From contig JABYQR010000058.1 of NCBI GenBank assembly GCA_022592445.1, forward strand, positions 1 through 64,000: DNA of 64,000 bases. Direction: 5' to 3'. The DNA comes from Cytidiella melzeri (taxonomy: Eukaryota > Basidiomycota > Agaricomycetes > Polyporales > Irpicaceae). How positions within the stretch are numbered: position 1 is the first letter of the stretch; each line of letters begins with the position of its first letter. Below are positions 57,503-64,000 of this stretch, one piece after another. The notes beneath the pieces were generated by a model. That model had not been told where the DNA came from. It saw nothing but the letters and a program-made list of their open reading frames with translations, and made no database searches. Both the position numbers and the translations under genes were made by a program.

Positions 57503-58320
57503 ATGGTTTTGAAGCTCTACGGGGGTGCGCATTCCCCACCCACCCTTCGAGTTGCTCACATCTTGAAGGAGAAGAACGTTCCTTTCGACTTCGTTTTGGT
57601 CAACGTCGCGGAGAAACAGCACAAAACGCCCGAGTACCTTCAAAAGCAGCCGTTCGGCCAGGTTCCGTACATCGACGACGACGGGTTCATCTTGTACGAA
57701 ACCAGGGCTATTGGCAGATATATAGCTTTAAAGTACCGCGATCAGGGCGTTCCACTCATCCCTGACGCCAGTGACTTGAGAACGACCGCACTTTTCGAGC
57801 AGGCTGCTAGCGTTGAGCAGAACAACTTCGACCCTCTGGCGCTCAGTATCGGTTTGGAAAAGCTGTATAACGCGTAAATGACGTTCCACTATCTTTGCCA
57901 TGTTAAGACTCACCAGCAATCTATTGTTCAGCTTCATAGGCAAAGAGTGCAACGAGGAACTACTCGCGGAGCACATCAACAAGCTCGCCGCAAAGCTCGA
58001 CGGTTATGAGGCGATTATGAGCAAGCAGAAGTACCTCGCTGGAGAGGTACGTACGTCAGACAAGTCTATTAGTTGAATAATTAAACCTTCCGCTACGCAG
58101 GTCCTCACTCTTGCGGATCTCTTTCATGTCCCGTTTGGAACCGCTATAACCGAGGCCGCCGGTGTAAAGCTCCTCATTGACGATGAAAAGAGACCCAACG
58201 TTGCAAGGTCGGTTTTATCTCAGCTTTATAGTAGCTTTTCGAGCTCACAAAATTTGCTGCAGATGGTGGAAGGACATCTCTTCTCGTCCGGCATGGCTGG
58301 CCGTTAAGGGTGGACTATAA
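57503..58320 (+). CDS. Glutathione S-transferase, phi-like (GSTF)
   Basis: Conjugates glutathione to electrophiles in the cytosol. Model: join(57503..57873, 57932..58046, 58101..58207, 58263..58320), 216 aa, the usual GST length. The thioredoxin-fold half begins MVLKLYGGAHSPPTLRVAHI, with Ser11 at the place of the phi-class catalytic Ser. QPFGQVPYIDDDGFILYE gives the cis-Pro and glutathione contacts. The usual E-S pair of that contact is E-T here (ETRAIGRYIALKY). The helical half has KYLAGEVLTLADLFHVPF and ends RPNVARWWKDISSRPAW. The first intron acceptor is chosen as TTCAG (57931) to keep frame into FIGKECNEELLAEH. Confidence 0.93.
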
Positions 58321-59607
58321 GGATGGAAACAAATGAGAAGTCCCTGATACAGTGCGCAAGGTGTCGTGGTGATGATGACGATCTCCATTGTAGCAGTTAC
58401 TGCACGCAGGTACATTGAATCTGACGTGCATCAGCTGTGTGTAACAGAACAGATTGTTGGAATACCTACCTGTGATCGCTCTTTTCGGCACTGATTCAGA
58501 GTTCAGAGTCAACCAGAACATTCCTCTACTGCAGTGGAGTCAAACATGTGCATTTTCCCCTCAGAAGGCTTGTACGCTCGAGACATGCCTCCGAAAGATC
58601 TTGAACCCACGGTTTCACCTAATAAGTAGGCTGGGGCTTCCCGGTGAGCTGTGCTGTTCACTTTCGCGGTAAATAGCAGACAATAACCTGCGCACTTACT
58701 GCAGCACTATGTTGGCCCCTTCTGCTCTCAAGACGCTCACAATTTTCTTTCTCAAATGTTTTTGTCTGGCATTCACCTTCATAGTTCACGGTCAAGTGTT
58801 TGACGACTCGCTGTGCACAGCGGAAGGTGAATCTCACTTTTACAGTTGGCTTCAAACTTGTCAACCGGCGGACTTCCGCATATAGAAACCGGCATCTTTG
58901 TGGCACGGCATCTTCGGAGCTTTCGGCGTTGAGCTCGACTCGGGTGTTTGTGTTCCTGTACTGTACATTGGATGTTGACTCGCCATCCTGACCACCATGT
59001 CTCGCAGTTCTGTACTCGGTCGCTACAGCGACATTGTAGCAGTCTTTTTGATTGATGCCACTGATTCAGAAGCCACGTCTCGCGTTTCCCGCTCCTTCGT
59101 CACGCTTCATAGATTGCCACAGACAATTCAACTTTTGGCTGGCACTGCAGCCTCGTGTGTACATTACAGCTTGATGGTTCACGATTGATATTTTTGAATA
59201 GGTAAACTGCACCTTACACCTCGACCAACCTGTACATTGAAGCTATCGTGTACCGGTTTCCACAGAGACGAGCTGTCATTGTGACAAGTGTCTGCCGTCA
59301 AGTTCAAAGATAACTAAAACTTGCTGCCGTCTAAATTTCCTGTGAAGTTCAGCAGCAACAAGCATAGCTTCACAATCAGATCAATCCAAGAATCTCGTTC
59401 TCCCACCAAATTTGTGTGGCTGCAATTGTTCGCAGGAAGAAGGGTGGACCATAGATGTTATGGGTAGATGTACACTGTTTATTGTGCATATCAAGTCATA
59501 GTACTTACTTGTTTTAGGATGCCCTGTACGTACCACACATGTACAGAGTCAAATTTGCATTCATTATCTGATTGATCTCTTCAGTCTTATTGAAAACATG
59601 TCACATT
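58321..59607. other. Convergent intergenic GST / pectinesterase
   Basis: 1.3 kb, no supported gene. Short frames only. Confidence 0.55.
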
Positions 59608-61249
59608 CTAGATCTGATACTCAAAGTCGATCCATTTGGGCCTCTCCAGAAAGACTTTGTTGACTGTGTACTCAAGAGCCTCAGCATCGGTGAGTATATG
59701 ATCGGATACTCGTGCTGTTGTGTTTCCACCAGGGCCTGACAGATGAAAAAAATGAACAACGCGGAACAGGCATAACAAAGTGAATAGCCAACCAGACGAG
59801 TGGTACTCGGCGTAAAAAGTCGTGTTGGCGATGACAGGTCTAGTGATTGAAGTGAGTATGGTAATCTGCAAGTTCCAACTCATGACACACCTAGAACTAT
59901 CAAAGGGCTCGAAACCAGCAGGCTTGATGCTGTTGTCCATGAACGTACGTAAGTAGACCGTCGTGGCGAGATCATTCCAAGGTCGACCTGTCAATATAGT
60001 ACTGAGTCTATTTCGTATCTCCACAGAGCAGTGACAGACAAGCTTACCCAGGAAGCAACTCTGCTCCGTGACGGTTGTGGCATTGGCATCCGGAGACTAG
60101 TAAAGTAGCTCTGAGGATGTATGCCACGATTGACGAATATCAGTAAACTCACGCGGATGATGCGGGAGTCAGCGATATACGCTCCATAACGATTATTTGG
60201 TGCATCTGTTAGGTTTGTACCTTTCCATGCCACTATACCGCCACCACACGCGCGGTTCGCGAGAACTACATTTTGGAACCATCTGTACCACTGAGCTGTT
60301 AGTGGGTAGCCTGAGCCCTCAACGAGGAACGTACGCAGTACCAAAGCCGAAAAGGTCTGCGCGGATAGTTAGCAACGTAGATTCGACACAAGGGATGAGA
60401 GGTCTTACAGTCTGTTTGACCGAATATGATACTGTCCACTACGTAGGTGCTAGCATTGCGGCCGGTATACCACGTATCCTGGTAACTGGCAAAAGAACAT
60501 CCGTAGAAGGAAGCATTTGCGTACGAGATATCTGTAACGAGTGCTTGCGAAATTGAAAAGTTGGCCTGAAAACCTACAGTCAAGAGACATGGAACAGCTA
60601 CACCGTGTTGCGCGACTCACCGCTCTATTTTGAAAGTCAATATTGTAGGCCTTGAAATCGGTGTTTCCGAACAAGGGTTGTAGTGGTGCGCCGGTTGGAC
60701 CAGCGCCGATGAGGGAGGCATTGAAGGATGGGGCGATGATGAGCATCGCTGACTGTGCGTCGTCGATTCCATTTGCTACGAACACGTCGTTCCATACTTG
60801 TACCAAGTTACGTGTGGTAGCATTTCCAGATGGCTCGAAAGCCGTAGATGCATCGAGCTGCCCCTGCACGGGTTGTCAGTAAAATCGGTCTGTCGATGCC
60901 AACAGAGCACAGACCAGCAGCGTCACAGGTGCTTGTCTGGTGATATTGACAGTCTCATGGTATTCGCCTTGCCCAATGAGAATGACTGCATTTCCTTCCT
61001 CAGGTCTAATACGTGTGAAACGGCTTTAGTACACATCGATGCGAGTATGAGAGGCACAGCGCACAACGAAGCGATTGCATCCTGAACGGAGGAGAACTTG
61101 GCAGTGCGATCGCTTGAAGACACGTATATTGTACCGGCAGGGCATCCTTGTAGAGGTGATATTCCTTGCGGTTTTCGTAATTGGCAGTTGATGTAGGTAG
61201 AAGACAGTGCGGCTGCTGAGGATACGAGAAGTAGGATGAGCAAATTCAT
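59608..61249 (-). CDS. Pectin methylesterase (CE8), secreted
   Basis: Removes methyl groups from pectin in plant cell walls. Model: complement(join(59608..59735, 59793..59839, 59891..59987, 60048..60096, 60153..60282, 60335..60356, 60409..60565, 60621..60863, 60915..61005, 61068..61249)), 381 aa. A signal peptide MNLLILLLVSSAAALSS is clear. The beta-helix motifs are all present: GEYHE (74-78), Q179 in SISQAL, QDT (201-203, with D202), TDYLFGFG (D224) and LGRPW (R293). It ends with VFLERPKWIDFEYQI. One exon is 22 nt. A TATATA-like box (61315-61323) lies about 70 nt upstream on the minus strand. Presence of CE8 fits a plant-associated or litter/wood-decaying fungus. Confidence 0.94.
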
Positions 61250-61762
61250 GGCAAGGCTATGAGCTAAAGGGGCACTACAGCTTACCGAGTCAGTGCGCGA
61301 CCAAGGATGCATAGACATATATACGAACTTGAAGGCATCCAATGGCGGTCCGCAGGCAGCCGTCGACAGCTCAGGTGAACGTAGCACGCTACACAGAAGT
61401 CAAGGGAGGTGGTCATAGGACGCCACTGTCTGGAGAATATGCGGCCACAGCACTATGCAGCATGCATGGCAATGAACGCGTTGGACTGCGATCCACACAA
61501 CCATTTCCTTGCCCTATCAAGGCTAATCGGCCTGGCCTCTGACTTTGTGGGATTCAGGAAGTCATCCATCAACAAAGGTGCCAACCGTGGTCGGGTTGGG
61601 TACGAGTCTCAAGTCGGAGAGGTCAGACGAGGTTGAGGAGGTGAACGAAGCGGGACAAGAAGTAGAGTAGTAGTATCGGATCAGTGCGTCTAGTACGGTG
61701 TCTCACCACTGCGCTGTGGAAGGCTTTGTATACCGTGACTGACTGGCTGCTTACCCTTGTAG
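61250..61762. other. Intergenic upstream of pectinesterase
   Basis: Divergent space between the pectinesterase and the membrane-protein gene. The first exon of the latter may lie here but is not resolved. Confidence 0.45.
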
Positions 61763-63781
61763 GCTCGTTGGAGTTCGTATTCAAGAGAGTCAACGAGCTC
61801 GTCGTGGACCACGGACTCTTTCATCCGAAGCTGCTGCTATCGTCCACGACGCCTGGAGTATCCTTGCTATAGCATATCAATGTCGCACTTACTTTCTTCT
61901 TTGCAGGTTTCCTTGTCTCGCTCGTCGTTTTCGTACCTCGAATCATCTGGTACCGAGCTGTAAGGCTAGTATTTCATGGCGATGTTATACTAAACACTTC
62001 GTATCCACGCCGTGTCACTGCAGATACCCTCAACTATCCATTCTGGTGTCAGCTTATATCAGATCAATGCTGCCAACTTGCTGACAACGTCATATTGGCA
62101 GGCTAGGCTGGTTGGGTGTGACAGTCAGCCACCGCGTCGGATGCCAGCCACATAACGTCCGTCAGCCCTGAGGCGGCTCGCGGATGGTCGTTTCTTCACA
62201 TTGCCGGCGCCGTGCTCCAGTTTACACCTCTCAACTACCACCATCATATTGCTAAACGCATCCTCATCTCCTCACTCGCCCTAGTACCAAAGGTGTTCAG
62301 CATCCTCAACGACCAACATGGATGGGATGAGGACTAGTAACAGATACCTCCGAGCGAGCCCTCCCCCTCATCCGATTACTATAGGGTCTAGCACTTCTCT
62401 GCCGTCTACGCTGGTAAGCTTCTTTCCTGGGCCTTCTATAGCGGCTCACTTGACAAAGTCGCTTCCAGAGTCCTGGAGCCAGCGGGCAAAGTTCTGCGTA
62501 TTTTCAACGTCGTACATTTCCTAGAGGGTACCATTCCAGTGAAAGCGCGCTTGGTATTGACCTCGACGATACCAGCCTGCTTATGGCCCTCTCCGAGCCG
62601 ATGTTCACCACTTCGTCCTTGACGGTCTCTACAATCCCGACGCCTGTGTATCATGGTGATGATCCATTCGTCATCGCCGCCGAAGGGGGAGATCAGGCGG
62701 GAGCTCCTGTCGTTCAAGTCAAGGTTGAAGAGAACATACTTGAAGAGCAGCTGCTTGACTCGAAGAAGAAGAAGAACTCCTTTCTCCGGGCAGTGAAGAA
62801 AGCTGGCGCATCAGCCAGGAAGTTCGCCAGTAAGACGAAGAGCCTAACAAATGTATGTCGCGATACACTATTCTTCGTTCAGATAAACCTGAGAGCGTTA
62901 TTCGAATTTTTAAGCGGCGAGAGCAGAAATTGTCCAAAGAAGACGTCCGAATCATTTTCGATGTGATCACTACTCCTCAGAATCTGTCCCCTTGGGCCTT
63001 TGATAGCACCGGGCCAGACGACGTCCTTGAAGATGAGGAAGAGCTAGGACTGATCGCTCTAGATGCCTCCTCAGACTCTTTGGCGGCCACTTTAGGATCG
63101 CCTCTCACGCTCTCGTCATTTCCTATCTCTCCTTCGCTGAAGGCTGCGAAGAGACTTTTGCCTCCTGCTTCATGGGAACGGAAATCGAAATCACCCTCTG
63201 GCGCACTCAACTTTGTCCTCAAGACTCTACTCAAGATAACTTTAGCCTTGCCGTACGCTCTTCTAGTGGGATTTATTCCATTTATCGCACCAACTCGTCT
63301 CTCTGCTGTCACATTCTCTCCTCTGTTCGGCTACGTCTCGCCACCACACTCGTCTTCTGAACGCCACCAGTACCTCATGAAAGCACTTCCTTGCCACGTA
63401 GGTCTCGCCTGCGGATTTACGATTGTCCTCAACTGGGAGCTTCTGCACGGATCGCGCCTTCTCTTTGTCGTTTTCAACATCGTCTTGCTGACGATCGCGT
63501 GGTGGATGTGGCATGATTACGACTCGGGGAGCTCAGCTTTGCGAGGTGCGGAACTCGGGGTGGACGATAAAGCAACGATCTGTGAGGTCTTCAAGGCCAC
63601 GGTCCCGGACTACGTACGCAACTCCATGTGCAGGGTCCCGTTGGCTGTTATCCAAGACCCGAATGTCAAGAAACACCGGTCAGAAGACTCGAGCATGGAA
63701 AGCGTTCAATTGGACATCACTCTTCCACTGAACGAATCGTCGCTGGACTCAATTCGTATTGTGGTTCAGTGCGATGACTAA
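61763..63781 (+). CDS. Multi-exon membrane protein, function unknown (5' end unresolved)
   Basis: Best chain of exons: 61763..61857, 61907..61959, 62024..62115, 62166..62292, 62392..62553, 62598..62852, 62915..63781; phases agree at every junction, giving at least 550 aa. Features: EAAAIVHDAWSFLVSL leading into a membrane segment (FLVSLVVFVPRIIWYRA), then GWSFLHIAGAVLQFTPLNY and HFSAVYAGKLLSWAFYSGS. A Lys-rich linker (DSKKKKNSFLRAVKKAGAS) and two C-terminal hydrophobic stretches follow (LALPYALLVGFIPFIAP; LLFVVFNIVLLTIAWWMW). The acceptor at 62598 is GAG rather than CAG/TAG. Alternatively 62583..63781 is a separate gene starting at ATG 62583 (join 62583..62852, 62915..63781; 378 aa). The last two exons are the firmest part. 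I recognise no family. Confidence 0.5.
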
Positions 63782-64000
63782 GAGGCCACGATGATATGGA
63801 GTTCGAACTAGGTTTACAATGTTCTTTGCGAGCGGACAACACATGTGTCAGATATATGCTCTGCTCTGGTGGGAATATGGATTACAGTATTCGAACATAT
63901 GAGTGCTGGTTACAATTGGTCACAGGTAGCTGATCTAAGCGTACTTGTGGTAAGTGAAGGGTATCCTAAGTCTACTAAAACTACGGATGTATAGCGGAGG
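63782..64000. other. Right edge, intergenic
   Basis: No gene seen. Confidence 0.6.

Noticed and set aside
61472..61577. Candidate first exon of the 3' membrane-protein gene (MNALDCDPHNHFLALSRL)
   Set aside because: The donor phase does not match the next exon, so I left the 5' end unresolved.

Overview
The window looks like nuclear DNA of a mushroom-forming basidiomycete (Agaricomycetes). Genes are dense and cut by about 122 very short introns (mostly 47-65 nt), with several micro-exons. The left edge is a Ty3/gypsy chromodomain retrotransposon. The gene set fits this group: a phi-like GST, a CE8 pectin methylesterase, an F-box/LRR-type protein and a VIT-vWA protein. The species cannot be named from the sequence. 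All exon coordinates were read by eye from splice consensus, frame and protein-family similarity. Every main model sums to a multiple of three with one open frame.

Layout. 1-4900: 3' part of a Ty3/gypsy element (chromodomain end of pol, a broken extra ORF, a 2 kb GA-rich repeat tract holding a perfect 31 x 10 bp array, then a 712 bp LTR). 5.8-12.8 kb: eIF2-gamma (+), malate dehydrogenase with a C-terminal SKL (-), VIT-vWA protein (-). 14.0-17.5 kb: large coiled-coil protein (-). 21.0-25.2 kb: TFIIE-beta (+) and PAN3 (+). 26.6-29.9 kb: Cid1-type nucleotidyltransferase (+). 34.8-39.4 kb: LSM7 (-) and importin-beta (+) from a shared intergenic region. 40.1-49.9 kb: peroxisomal-type Lon (-) and an ABCC transporter (+), also divergent. 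51.8-63.8 kb: F-box-like protein (-), GST (+), pectin methylesterase (-), multi-exon membrane protein (+).

The most unusual content is a family of small (about 160 aa), three-exon genes that I do not recognise from any named domain. It is dispersed rather than tandem: 18.4 kb (-), 30.7 kb (-), 50.7 kb (-), 54.4 kb (+), plus a clear pseudogene at 56.7 kb (+) and probable relics near 34.6 and 53.2 kb. All clear copies share intron positions and phase. Exon 2 opens with Trp-Pro, and exon 3 (141-144 nt in the open copies) carries a motif like ELRHVSxGSWQPVL.

Functional links: PAN3 (deadenylation), a Cid1-like tail-adding enzyme and LSM7 (binds mRNA 3' ends) lie within 13 kb. Two enzymes, MDH (SKL) and Lon (SRL), end in PTS1-like peroxisomal signals.
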